A stretch of 64,000 nucleotides of DNA from contig NC_090323.1 of the NCBI RefSeq assembly GCF_040869045.1, positions 153,222,426-153,286,425 of the forward strand, written 5' to 3'. The translations under genes and the position numbers were made by a program. This DNA is from Eurosta solidaginis. Lineage: Eukaryota; Arthropoda; Insecta; Diptera; Tephritidae. This document shows positions 11,671 to 23,335 of this stretch, piece after piece. The stretch's first letter is position 1. Each line of letters starts with the position of its first letter. A model generated the notes under the pieces. It did not search any database. It was not told the origin of the DNA and was given only the letters and a program-made list of their open reading frames with translations.

Positions 11671-13218
11671 GAATGTTCTCCTTTGAGGGTTTACATTAAA
11701 TATCGGTTATAAACAAGAAGATACTTAGTGCTATTTAATTCTATTAACTAGTTACATTGGTTTGGTTATACAGCTATTGGTAAGATTTTCTATAAATAAC
11801 TACATATGTATGTATCAGGTTTTTAAATTTATATAATTCATCGTAGATTAGTGTATGCTTAAGAATTTCCTAACTATAGAGCTTGTCGATAAAATCGCAG
11901 CCTTCTGTATCGCTCGTCACTTTTCGGTGAGTTGAAATTTCTCAAGACTACAGTTTAGTGATTTTGGGATAACTCCTGTTGAGGATATTATAATGGGAAT
12001 TATGTCAACTCTGTGCAGTTTCCACATCTCCTTAATTTCGTGTGCCAGACTTTGATATTTTCTGAGCTTCTCCGCATAGCACTACTGTAGGTTGTGTGTA
12101 TTTGGAACACCTATATCTATTACGTTAGCCTGATTCTCCTGCTTATTTACGATCGTTATATCAGGTCGGTTATGTGGTATGGCTCGATCTGTTAGAATAG
12201 ACCGGTCCCAATACATTTTGAAAGCGCTGTTTTCTAGCGTTGCCTCTGGGGTATATGTGTAGTATGGGAATTCCGCTGTAATTAGATCATAACGCAGATC
12301 TAGTGTTTGATGAACGATCTTTGCTACCTGGTTATGCCTTGTTAGATATTCGGTAGCCGCCAATGTAACACATGCACCGGTTATGTGGTGAATTGTTTCG
12401 GGATGTCTTTGGCATCGTCTGCAATTATCATTTTCAATAGGCGCTCGCATTACATATTTGCAGTGGTTCCTTGTTGCAATAACCTGGTCTTGGATGGCCA
12501 GCATAAATATCAGAGTGACTTAACCACTCATTGGATGCTGATTTGTCAACTTCTGCATGTTCCAGAGCATATGCGTGTCTTTCGTGAATAGCTTTCATTT
12601 TCCACTCTTGTATCAGAGACTGTATGTGCTCTCGTTCGGAGGGGAGCTCGTGCGTCGTAACATCATGCAGGTTTAGTGGAGAATACTTCAAATCCGCCTT
12701 GCATATCGTTTCTAAGAGGGGGCCGTGTTGGTTTTGGAAGTATATGCGTAGCTTATGAACACATTTCTTGTGCAGATGTTTTATATTTACCATGCCTCGG
12801 CCACCATCCTGGCGTGGCAATTAGAGGCGTTCTATCGCAGATTTAGGGTGATATGCACCAAGTTTTGTTAGCAGCTTCCTTGTTGCTCTTTTCGCGGTCT
12901 CCAACTCTGTGTCCGACCATTTGATTGTTCCGAAAGTGTATGTAAGTACGGGGATCGCGTATGTATTAATGGCTTTAAAAACGTTGTTTCCATTTAAGCA
13001 TGACTTAAGTAAGCTCTTGACCCTATCCAAGTATTCATTTGTTGTGTTCAGCAATATTCACTGTGCTGAATCCTTCCGGCCTGAAGCAACCCAAGGTATC
13101 TGTAACATTCGCTCTCAGACATGCCATTTATCGTCTGGCTATCGCATAGCTGAAAGTTTCGCAGTACAGGTCTCCCGTTTTTTACACTCAGTCTACGGCA
13201 TTTATCAATTCCAAATGA
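11671..13218 (-). pseudogene. R4/Dong-like non-LTR retrotransposon, copy 2
   Basis: Same family and strand as copy 1, but 5'-truncated further in: the first readable residues (13218 down) are FGIDKCRRLSV, after the RT active site. Then come SLLKSCLNGNNVFKAINTY and PVLTYTFGTIKWSD (13054-12821), GGRGMVNIKHL (12820-12434), a zinc-finger-like CRRCQRHPETIHHITGAC (Cys-x2-Cys...His...Cys), and the nuclease core WDRSILTDRAIPHNRPDI with VIDIGVPNTHN (12504-12082). The last about 50 residues are out of frame, to about 11930. The 3' UTR runs to 11671. Frameshifts at about 12820 and 12450 make it inactive. Divergence from copy 1 shows separate insertions, not one split element. Confidence 0.75.
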
Positions 13219-13686
13219 TTTATTTTATTTCATTTCATTTTATTTTATTTTCTTTTATTTTATTTTATTTGTTTTATTTTATTTTATTTTATTTTATTTT
13301 ATTTGATCCATTTTATATTATTTTATTTTATTTTATTTTACCTTATTTTATTTTATTCTATTCTATTCTATTCTATTCTATTCTATTCTATTCTATTCTA
13401 TTCTATTCTATTCTATTCTATTCTATGCTATTCTATTCTATTCTATTCTATTCTATTCTATTCTATTCTATTCTATTCTATTCTATTCTATTCTATTCTA
13501 TTCTATTCTATTATATTCTATTCTATTCTATTCTATTCTATGCTATTCTATTCTATTCTATTATATTCTATTCTATTCTATTCTATTCTATTCTATTTTA
13601 TTTATTTTATTTTATTTTATTTTATTTTACCTTATTTTATTTTATTTTATTTTATTCTATTCTATTCTATTTTATTTTATTTTATT
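13219..13686. repeat. TTTTA/TTCTA pentanucleotide array, 468 bp
   Basis: Central (TTCTA)n block (about 13356-13595) flanked on both sides by (TTTTA)n. It abuts the 5' truncation of R4-like copy 2 and the 3' end of the sequence at 13687. The long open frames across it are pure low-complexity translation. Confidence 0.95.
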
Positions 13687-14200
13687 GATATTAGAGAAAA
13701 ATTACAAAGTTTACAAACAGGTATAGTTACTAAGACATGTTTCTGAAATTCACTTCTTCATCAGATAGCTTCTAGTGAGCTAAGTACTAAGTGTAATGGT
13801 CGATGCCTTTATCCACTCAGCCATATATATGCCCCGCTGCTCACTTAGGTATCTAAGTGTCGCCTTTTTGTTGCTATTCTTTATTCACCATTTAGGTACA
13901 TACTAATTATATATGCTTTTTAATCCTAATCGTGAGGAATGATTATAGGCGCGTTCCAAGTGCTTAGTAACATTGGGTTTATAGCAGTGCTTTTATAAGT
14001 AGTACTTCCGCTGTTCACTATTATATCAATATTATAATCTGTATTTAATTAGCGTGACATACTCACATTGCTTTGTACAATTGTTCTTGTTATTGATATT
14101 AGGAAAAAGTTATTACAAAGTTTAAAAACGGCGATGGTTACTAGGACGTGTTTCTGAATTTCACTTCTTTATCAGCTAGCTTCTCGGGAGCTAAGTATTG
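13687..14200 (-). repeat. Direct repeat pair with tRNA-like promoter; possible SINE
   Basis: Two about 100-bp copies lie 407 bp apart (13687-13790 and 14094-14200), both with TGTTTCTGAA..TTCACTTCTT..ATCAG and AGCTAAGTA. On the minus strand, upstream of the first copy, TGGCTGAGTGG (about 13813-13823) is a perfect pol III A box in a tRNA-like context. Upstream of the second, GAGTTCAATAC is B-box-like. Downstream on the minus strand the first copy runs straight into (ATAAA)n. A tRNA-derived SINE with a pentanucleotide tail would explain this; a chance A box cannot be excluded. Confidence 0.45.
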
Positions 14201-14269
14201 AACTCGAAATCTCCAACAATCATACTTCATACTAGTTAAGGCAATCTCACATAGCACATCATCTTGAAG

Positions 14270-14935
14270 TGTGTTAGAGTGTAAGCGATCATTGGAAAGA
14301 TGTTTATCGGGTCCCAGGGCATTTTGGAATAGAAGGGAATTAAAAAGCGGATGAGCTTGCTGAAACGGGCGCATCCCTCGAAGCTTGCACCGTAGATGTC
14401 TCAATAAGAGTGAGCGGAATTAAGAGGCGGGGAGAGTTGCGCATGATCTACCAAGCGGGAAAGGCGTGTACCCAGGTGCTGGGCTGTAGTGTTCCAAAGA
14501 TCATGTGTAAGTCTTACAACCTTAGACTAACATAGTTACTCGTATCATTAAAAAGAAAGGTTAATGACGGGTATACGAGAACTGACTGGTCACTGCTTTC
14601 TGGCGCCACATGCTTTTAAATAATGCCTAGTCGCTGAAAACAGATGTAAAAGTGCGGGTTGGAGAAGGAAACGATCAAGCATGTTTTGTGTTGGTGCCCT
14701 GCGCTTGCCAGGCTAAGCCTCCAACCATTAGGAGTTATAAAAGTATCAGATCTATCAGCAACAAGTAACATAGAGCCCATAAAATTGCAAATATTTGCAA
14801 AGAGGACGGTGTTACTTTATAATATAGATCCTGATTTTTCTTTATGCTTTTCAATTTGGTCGTTAAATAAACTTATGTTAACACTATGGACTCATTCAGT
14901 CTATATAGGGTCTTGGTAAACCGGACAGTTTAACT
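14270..14935 (+). pseudogene. LINE RNase H and C-terminal tail, remnant L1
   Basis: From about 14307 the plus strand reads VPGHFGIEGN, an in-frame stop, then KADELAETGASLEACTV: the C-terminal RNase H signature of LINEs that carry this domain (I/LOA-like group). After a frame change, TDWSLLSGATCF and then KCGLEKETIKHVLCWCPALA (14640-14710) match the Cys/His tail of the same proteins, ending near 14919. The RT is missing. Stops and shifts make it inactive. The remnant at 28680-29395 shares the tail (AKRT-like AAAGAGGACGG block) and is the same family. Confidence 0.7.
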
Positions 14936-15825
14936 TAAATTTACCTAATTTTGTTTAGTTTACTGTCATTATTAACCCAACGATCTGTTTTATCAACTAA
15001 ATATTAGTACCACTACCTATCCAAAAAAGGGGTGTTAGAAACTAAAAATGTATTGGAACATATGGTGAGGCCAATGCGGGTTTTGACTTTACTGAACATT
15101 GTGATTCTTTGAGTTGAATGCCGTTTTGATTTAGGTGTTTTACTTCAATACACAATTTTATAACCTGATTGGAGCGAAAAAGAAAAGTAAATTTATTATG
15201 AATTAGTCGGATATGTACGTTATGTGCTCCTTTAAGTTAGCACAGAAACACCAAGCCTTTCTAAACACGTATTTAATGGAATTAAACAGATAACTCTTGA
15301 AGTACTATCAATCCCTATCGGCCTCTTAATTGAATATGTGCTTAGTGACTCATTTCCCTTGAAAATTGGTTTAAATCATATATGCAAAAATGCTTGCTAA
15401 TACAAACAAAAGCAATATAATCAGATATACAGACGTTTTCCCATTTAACAACAGACATAAAATCCTAAATGTTTGAGACAATATAAGTCTTTATTTAGAC
15501 ATTAAAAGTGGTAGGAGAGTTTTATCAACATTTTGTTTTCAAAAGTATAACTTGAGATGAATTTGAAAAAGGCATATCGGCATTTTTATATAATACCCAC
15601 TACTCAATTAGAACTAACACAAATCCATTGTAAAAATATGCTTTTTTTTAGAATGCTATGCATTTGAAGACTGCCGTTGAAGATGGTGGTTCTTTCCCAA
15701 ATATTTCTTAAATTTAAATAACATGAAATTGTTTATTGGTATTAATCTAAATACTTGTTAAGCGCATAAAAATATACATCCGCCTTTTGATATTACAAGC
15801 CCACATAAGTAGCACGTATGTATGC
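14936..15825. other. No gene seen
   Basis: AT-rich sequence without recognised repeats or coding signal. Confidence 0.5.
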
Positions 15826-16164
15826 CAGTGGCGTAGATGGCTTTTTGTGATGGGGGCATTTAATTTACAATTTTTTTTTTAACTTTCAAGTTATTTTTAA
15901 TAGTTCTTTTTTGTAATAATGTAATAATTTTTGTAAAAGTGATTCTCATTATTATATTGTAAAAAAAAAACAACAAACAAAAAATAGGGATACATTACGG
16001 TGCTGCAAATTTGAATTTAACATCTTCCTGTGGTTCCCTATCGAATTTCGTAGAATACTAAATTTGTGCATGGAAACGCAAACTCAAAGTACCATTCTAA
16101 TGGCCTACTAATGGAATAATATGGTTTTTATAAATGAAGTGATATCGATACGAATTACACCTTA

Positions 16165-16826
16165 ATATATAAAAAACACGTGTCACAACATTTTCGGGCG
16201 CGATGGACTCCTAAACTACTGAAACGATTTTGAATTTGTTTTGCACACCGTGTGTAGTTTGATTTAACTTGAGAGATAGGATAGGTTATATCTCACTTTA
16301 TGGTCGCAATATTATTTTATTGCAAATTTTTTTATTTGTTTATACCTAATAATAAAATGTTACGTATACGCAGTGGCAATCATATTTTCAGATGGTGCAG
16401 ATATACTTCCGTGTAATTGCTTGGTGTTTAATTAAAAAGTAAAAAATATTATAGCGAATGATATCAAGTATATCACATCACCAGGCCTGCCGAGAGGGTG
16501 GGGGCGGTTTCTGAGGGAGCCCTCGATTTAGAGTGTACTATGACATTTATTTAAATTCAGGAGAGTCTTTGGTTGTGTAGAGGGTAATTTTCATATTCCT
16601 GGGCGACTAGGGTATCGAGATATAGGCCAACACGTGGCCCAGTGAATGCCTAGACAGTGTTTATAAAATATGGATATCAAAGCTGTTGATGAGTGCTTTA
16701 GTACAGAGTAATATGTTATCCAGATACGGACTGGGACTGGGATTAAGACTAGGACTGGGACTGAGACTCGGAGTGGGACTGGGACTGGGACTGGAATAAA
16801 ATACATACCACCCTCTGGGCCGGCAA
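16165..16826 (+). repeat. Dispersed repeat P, copy 2
   Basis: Inverted counterpart of 1-692. It contains the GATGGACTCCTAAACTACT block (16203-16221) and an about 60-bp GGGACT/GGACTG hexamer tract (16730-16795). Near 16165-16180 it keeps an uninterrupted TATATAAAAAACACGTG, so it is the empty site for the element inserted at 693-2389 in copy 1. Confidence 0.8.
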
Positions 16827-18915
16827 TAGGGGATGCAGAAGAATGAGAAGAAATTGAGAGAAGAGAAAAGAGAGAAGGAGAAGTAGATTGAGAAAGAGAT
16901 AGAATTGGACGAAGATGGAGATAGATGAAGCGAAAAAACGGAGGGAGGAGTGAATAAAAGGATTAGGAAAAAGTGAAGAGGGCGGAGGGCAGAGTCAGAC
17001 GGAAAAAGCTTATTAAAATGTATGCAGATAGGCCAAATTTAGGGCAGGACAACGTCTGCGGGTCTTCTTGTGCATATATGATATAAGAATATTGAACAAT
17101 CTAGATAAATTTATCAATGATTAATGATTCAAAAGACATCATATATTGAATAAAAAATGCTCAAAACTTACTTCTTTCCAATTGTCGAATTACGTTTTTA
17201 CTAATTGACCCAAAGCTTGTGATCCCTTTGTCACCACCTTTAGCGAATGCTACACATGAAATACAAACTGTACCCTGTTGCAATTCTGAGTAGGCAAGCC
17301 AGGAAAATTCTTTCAGCTATTTATAACAAAACTTTAATCCTCGAGCTTGGAACTTTTACAGCAACGGAAACGCATAATCTTTAGATGCACCCAAGCTAAA
17401 AAATTAAGCTTTGGGATTCACTTAAACGTGTGTCGACAAAATTTTCGGATGTGATTTCTATGAACAACTTCTTGAGGGGTGATTTTTTCAACACTCTCTT
17501 CACTTTCCTCGAGTGAAATTCGGTTGACTGTATTTTCACTGCCGCTTGACTTTTCCCAACGAAGTCTCTTCGAAGTTGATAATTCTGAATTTTTTTTTTT
17601 TTTCATTTTCCCTATTCTTAGCACAGGGTGTTCTAGCAACTAACAATCTTTTCATGATTAGATAGCAACGTAAACAACAATGCGAACGTGATTATAAAAT
17701 AGATTTGTCACTGGCCTCTAGGCGTGCTTTTTGTTTAACGAACATAAGTAAAGTGAAAGGCCGCGGCACAATGCAATTATTCATATATATGCATTAAAGT
17801 AACATCGCCACAATCACCCAAGATGTGGCGTTTATAAATAAGAAGGAACTTCAGACTTCGAAATTGATGTTTATTTCGCCTTGCCCATTCACGTACAAAA
17901 TTTCTCCCTATACAACAAAAATACTTACTAACATATTTTGTGTCGTATTCATTGCGAAAAATGTTAGAAAAGTTACCAACGAGTGGGAAAAATTATTTCA
18001 CTTGCAAAGTGTGCCAGCACCCTTACCCAAAGCAAATGTCAAATTCTTCTTCTTATGCTTTGCTTGCAACAAAAGTAGCAAGTTGGCTACTTTTTCATAT
18101 CAGATGGCGCCAGTGTTGCTCAATCTATCGTTCTCCATAAAAATACGTGTAACCTAATCATAATGGAAAAGATTGAGTAAAAGATTGAGTAAAACGCATC
18201 TATAAAAAATTAAAACAAAATTTTTAAGTTAAACGGTTTTATTGAAAACAATAATTACGTTAAGTAATAATAATACTAAAAGCTAGAAAATAATTAGATA
18301 GGTCCTAGGTACTAGTCATCACACTCCTCACCAATCTAGGGCGTTGATCAGACAATTAAATAAAAGCGTTGGACTGACTTGACCTGCCGGCCGGCCTTTG
18401 TTAAAGAATTTTGTAATTAAATTTAAGTAACTTCCCGATAAGCTACAAGCATGAAACTTGGAATATAGTTCAGAACCCGATGACAATGCAATAATAAGAT
18501 AAAAAAAACTCCGATATGTGGCGCAGGTATCGAGATATTCACAAAAATCGTATTTGTGGTCCGATTGTGCTCATATTTGGAACACATATTCGCGATACCG
18601 TTACTGGGCAGAGAAAATTTTTTACATATTCCACCGAGTCAGCTGATTATAGTAGTCACATTTTATGTTTTCATAAGGAATACTACAAAATTGTAAACGT
18701 TAGCCAGACTATTCTCCTTCGTTCATGAGTGCGATTCGGAGAAGCGCAACGAGGTCGACCGAACTTTGTGTGCATTAATGTAATCGGGTGACGTCGTGAC
18801 ACAAGTTCATAACTATCATGAAAATATTGTTTTGTTTCTAACTTCAGAGTGATGTAAATGATTTAATACTGCAAGAAGGCTAATGACATTTCGAGAAATG
18901 AATGCATACATGAGT
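16827..18915. other. Unassigned interior sequence
   Basis: Purine-rich GAGAAG stretch at 16835-16990. A 73-codon minus-strand frame (17639-17418) reads MLEHPVLRIGKMKKKKNSEL at its start and ends IRKFCRHTFK. It is charged, with Glu-rich and Lys-rich parts, but not recognised; it could be a transposase fragment. Nothing else is supported. Confidence 0.35.
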
Positions 18916-20990
18916 TAGAGGTTTACGCCGATCACTTTATCGGCTGCAGCGTATTGGGCGGCGCGCCGGCGTACGCCGGTGTTCTTACTGTAAAAAGCTT
19001 GATTTTTTCTGTTTAAAAAAATTATATTTAGGAAAGGTTTTATTTGCATGTATTTAAGGAAATCAACGTTTTGGCCATTTCGGAAAGATCCGGGGTTTTT
19101 GCCTCAATTACTCGCAGATTGTTCAAACATTTTCAGGACTAGCTCTTTGTGGAGGGATTTCCTTCGTTCACTTACTCCAGGGGGGCTTCGAACTCAACCC
19201 CGGTCTTTGGAATTGGTACTGCTGCGTCTGCTGAAAAAAAATAGAGATACGTAAAATGGTCACACTTTTGTCTGTATATCTCGTGCAAAGCGTAGTTTCA
19301 CCTGGGGTTAACTCCTAATAACCGTCGCGAACACAATTCTTTTAAATCATTTGTGGCTCCTTGGCTGTCACGTAAAAAGGCGACTTACGGTTGCTATTAA
19401 TGGTCTACTAATACTCATGACTGTTGTGGCACAGGGCGCATTCAGTTTTTTCGAGCTACAATTCCCATTGATTAAGAGCTACAATTCCCGATGTGCGAAC
19501 AATAGCAATCTCGACCACCAGGCGCTACCACGCCTCCTGATCCTCAAATTATATGCTAGCACAGAAGCTATAGGACTGCGACTTCGAACTCATATGTACC
19601 ATCGTTGACGTCACCTTCCCAGAAGCTCTAGGTGTAGCTCCGAAGACTTTCTAACGGATGTTTTTGTCGCGCTATGCAGCCGAGCTACACCAGAGAAACA
19701 CCTTGAAAGGTTAGGGAGCGACTATTCGGCTAAGGATGCCGCCCTCGAAATCATAAGCAGTCTAAGTGGATGTCATTGCGTAACTCATGTGTGAAAATCT
19801 CATAACCTCGGCGCATCTACATAATTAAAATGTTACAAGGACCCTGGATACAATTTTTAAAATGTAGACCAAAGTTTGCAGATGTTTGTGTTCACAACAT
19901 TGATTTCAATAGTATTCGTAAAATCAAAACAATATTTTAGAATGGATGACCGCGTAACTTCAGTTTTCAGCCTAGTTCGACTGTCCACTACGTTAGGGTA
20001 GTAGAACACCCGGTCATTTCTTCGACTGTCTTGAGAAAGCTTTTGCTTCACCACTTTGAGTGTTGTTGCGAAGGACAAAGCCTCACCTGGTAAATATATG
20101 TGCCATTCACATTTGTAAAAGCAGCCGTAACGTGTAGGTGATATTGAAACTTGGTTGATAGGCTATAAACATTGTGATTCACTCCAAGGGACTAGTTTTG
20201 GATGGGGCCACCAACTTTAGGAAATGCCAAACCGGGAGACTTGGGTGTTGAAGGATGAAGTGCGAAAATCAAAATTACCATTTCAGGCGCTATTGTATAG
20301 TTTTGCATATAAACAAAAGATGTTTAAATGTCAGCCCAAGTAATTTTTCAAATCCTTCTCATACGTACATATATCCTCAAATTAAGTAAGAGGTAAGAAT
20401 CATTTCAAAGGAGTGTTTGTGCTCCTGGAACCTACTAAAGGAGTTTGCATCACTGATTTCGCTTATTCCTTCAGCCAATCGCAATGCAAATTTTTTTTTA
20501 AATCGGTACCTTTTTTGGGTAATTTGCTTTTTTTTAACAACTTGAGGACAATTTGAAAACATGTTCGCCTTGGGTCATTTTATTTGAATTCATGGTTCAT
20601 TATTAATTTTTGAAAAAAAAATATGCAAAGTCAGCATATAAATGTATTATAAAACTTTTCTTTTAATGTTTTGTTTTAATAACTTGGTGAATTGGGTGAT
20701 CAAAGTCCGTGTTAAGCTGACATCGAAAGCGCCTTTTTTTTGATAACTTTTGAACAGTTAGAAAGAGTTAAATTTCGTAATTAGTTTCCTATAACTGGCA
20801 GTGATGCGCATCCGTTGATACCATTTTCGACCATATCCGACCAATTTTCGACATGAACAATAAATGGCCTAAACAGTCTTAAATGTGTAGAAAATATAGT
20901 AACGCGCCGGACGCCGCCGCCGCCGCACCGATATTTTTGACATTCCGCGGCGGCGTGCGAAAAACGACTGAAATCGGTGGCGTATATCTC
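18916..20990 (+). mobile_element. Repeat X, old copy (no SINE)
   Basis: Colinear with 24781-26875 at clearly lower identity. The left end is TTTACGCCGATCAC followed by GGC-rich sequence, then GGAAATCAACGTTTTGGCC, GAAACACCTTG, TCGACTGTC, CACCTGG, TTGAGGACAATTTGAAAACA, and a GC-rich right end with GGCGGCGTGCGAAAAACGAC and GCGTATATCTC. It lacks the SINE found in the other copies: 19660-19700 reads GCAGCCGAG then CTACACCAGAGAAACACC without interruption. No coding capacity. Family unknown. Confidence 0.75.
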
Positions 20991-21000
20991 TAATATGAAT

Positions 21001-21372
21001 ATGTATAATAGGGCGGGTCAAATTGTATAGGGAAAAAAACTTCAGGTGCACATCAAGTTTCCGAATCTATGGGTAATACTGAGTAATATTGTCCATGAGA
21101 CGGAAATGAATTTCCAGCCTCCCTAATTTTGTTAGAAAATTTTATATCCCAATCCGAATCCGAATTTGACATTTATTTTCATGTATTTTATTTGTTCGAG
21201 CCGCTATTCGGACTGGGATATAAAATTTTCTAACAAAATTAGGGAGGATAGAAATTCATTTCAGACCTATGGTTCCATGGACAATATTACTAAGTATGAC
21301 CCATAGATTCAGAAACTGGATGTGCACTTGAAGTTTTTTCTCCCATACAATTCGACCCGCCCTAATGTATAA
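21001..21372. mobile_element. hAT-type MITE, 356 bp, with 8-bp target duplication
   Basis: The element 21009-21364 is a near-complete palindrome. Its left arm (21009-about 21170) and right arm (about 21200-21364) pair over about 160 bp, around a short loop containing ATTTTATTTGTTCGAG. The ends are TAGGGCGGGTC and GACCCGCCCTA, matching the YARNG start of hAT inverted repeats. The octamer ATGTATAA occurs directly on both sides (21001-21008 and 21365-21372). It has no coding sequence, so it is mobilised in trans by a hAT transposase. It sits 10 bp from the right end of the old X copy. Confidence 0.85.
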
Positions 21373-21458
21373 GTACAATTTTTCAAAAATTATATATTCA
21401 AGTTCAAATGGGGGGATTGACCCCCTTGATCACCCCTATCTACGCCACTGATGTTTGT

Positions 21459-22489
21459 AGTATATCTTCTAGCGAAAGACAGAATATTTGATTTCATGTT
21501 GCCGAATGAATAAGCAAAGTAAACAAATGAGAATGACAACTACAACAAAAACACAAAAGAAAAACAACTAAAATAACATCCACTTAGGCCATAACAAGTT
21601 AAATATATTAGGCAAGGAAGCTGCCTAAAATTATAACAAATAAGTACAAATGCAAGCATAACAGCAACAATAACAAAATCGGCATAAGCAACACCAATAT
21701 GAAACCTGTACAAATCAACAACAAAAGGTAATACATACACATACATATTCATGTATTAAATTCATTTGTGCATACATATCTAAAAAGAAAAGTAGGTAGC
21801 CTGCCAAAAGATTCCGTATATTATTGCAAGTTTTGCTTTTGTTATTCGACTGCAACATGTCCCCAAGGATTCGCTTTGTTTTGTGTTGCTAACGATGATG
21901 TTTGTTTAAGCTTCATCGAAAGCACTCATCGTATTTATGTATTTTTGTAGAATATTTCGGTTGATTCCTTTACAGATTTCGGTCTGGCCAAAATCTTTTC
22001 AAAATTGACTAAGGGGCACAGAAGTGCATCAAAGCATGTAGACAAATACATAAATAGATATGTTTGGGTGTTTTTGCGTTACCAATATGCTTGATTTTCT
22101 AAGCGGATGTTTATTAGTGATGACAAATGTCGAGGAATTTTATCTTTACTAAGAGGTACCGAAATAGGGTCACAATTGTGATACTATTCGCAATAGCTGC
22201 AGGTTGAACTGGCCGTTCCGTGAGGGCCTCACATAGAATAATTGTGCCCATAGTATTTCTTTTAACACACTTTTCATCATTTGGGCGAAACAGGAAGAAA
22301 ACATGAAATCCTAGAGTCCAACTCAGCAAAGGTTAGTAAATACATTCTTATTGTGAATGAATATTATCTTCTTCTTCTCATCATTTAAGTTTTGAGGTAA
22401 ATAACGTCACTTTCGACAAACTTCTGGAGAGCAAGTTATTCTCCACTTATTCTTTCCTAAGCGGTGGGGGCATTTTTTCGCCGCTGTCA
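21459..22489. other. No gene seen
   Basis: Unique-looking AT-rich sequence with ACAACAA-type tracts (21535-21730). No motif recognised. Confidence 0.45.
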
Positions 22490-22850
22490 TCGGTGCCCGT
22501 CGTGGTGTAGTGGTAGTGTGCTCCGCTCACAACACCAAAGGTTCTGGGTTTAAGTCCCGGGCAAAATAACATCAAAAATTTATAAAACAGTTTTTCTAAG
22601 CGGATCGGCTCTCGGCAGTTATTTGGAAACCACACCAAGTTTACTTTCGCCAATGAAAGGCTTCTGAATTTACCTTGCAGCTGCCGTTGGGAATCGGTAT
22701 AAAATGTATAGGTCCCGTTAGGCAAATTTTTTGGAAAAACCAAAACTGGGATGACTCAAATTGGAAGAGAGAAGCTCAGCCTCAATATCCTCGGAAGTAA
22801 ATTGCGCCAATAATTCTTTGTTCGAGGAAGTGGACTATTTTTTTTAAGTA
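22490..22850 (+). mobile_element. tRNA-derived SINE, copy S3 (intact head)
   Basis: The head reads GTCGTGGTGTAGTGGTAGTG (22499-22518), a good A box, and GGTTTAAGTCCCGGGC (22547-22562), a good B box, with typical 30-40 bp spacing for an internal pol III promoter. The body follows: TCTAAGCGG, CAATGAAAGGCTTCTGAATT, GCAGCTGCCGTTGGGAATCG, GGTATAAAAT, TTGGAAGAGAGAAGCTCAGC and TCCTCGGAAGT. The end is diffuse near 22820-22850. Best head in the window for naming the founding tRNA. Confidence 0.8.
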
Positions 22851-23335
22851 GCGATTTTCTTGACATTTATCACCTGCACCGTCCGGTAGTGAACCACAGG
22901 CCTACCTTTTAAAAAAATCCTATTTTTGGTGCGATTTGCTTGAAATTTAATATTTAGGCGGCCTTTTAAATAGGTTAATCTGATATGGAAAACGAATGCA
23001 AAATCGGTTATTGACTTTATAGCTCAAAATCCGATAAACCAATTTTTAAAAACTATAGCAGCGTTAATGGTGTACTGTTTCGTAGATGGTTTGTTATTGG
23101 GTTTTAGCTTTAGAACATATTTCTGAGATATAGACCAGAGTGACTCCAAAATGTGTTTTCCCAATATGGTTATATAAGGTTTTAGCAACAGCCGGTGGTT
23201 TTAAAATGTACCTGTGTGAGTTTTATAAAGATTTTTAGAGGTTTATAGAAGCAAAGAGATTAAAATCGGTCCGTCAGCTGAAGCAGGTATTCCATATTTG
23301 GTATAGAAACCACAAATTTAAGGAAATTGAAGTGA
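22851..23335. other. No gene seen
   Basis: Unassigned; open frames are short. Confidence 0.45.

Larger units (their letters stand above)
15826..21450. mobile_element. Possible old hAT-like element, ends only
   Basis: The left end CAGTGGCGTAGAT (15826) and the right end ATCTACGCCACTG (to 21450) are perfect inverted repeats of 13 bp, of the CAGTGGCGTAG type common in hAT transposons. The flanking octamers ATGTATGC (15818-15825) and ATGTTTGT (21451-21458) agree at 6 of 8 positions, as a decayed 8-bp target duplication might. No transposase is readable inside. The interior is filled by repeat P, an old X copy and a MITE. Two unrelated solo ends are the alternative. Confidence 0.4.

Noticed and set aside
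12909..13746. Long frames of 259 and 147 codons
   Set aside because: Translation of the pentanucleotide array (repeating ILFYS); no stop codons occur in these phases by chance of the repeat.
22499..22562. Possible tRNA gene
   Set aside because: A and B boxes are present, but the sequence does not close into a cloverleaf acceptor stem and continues into the SINE body.
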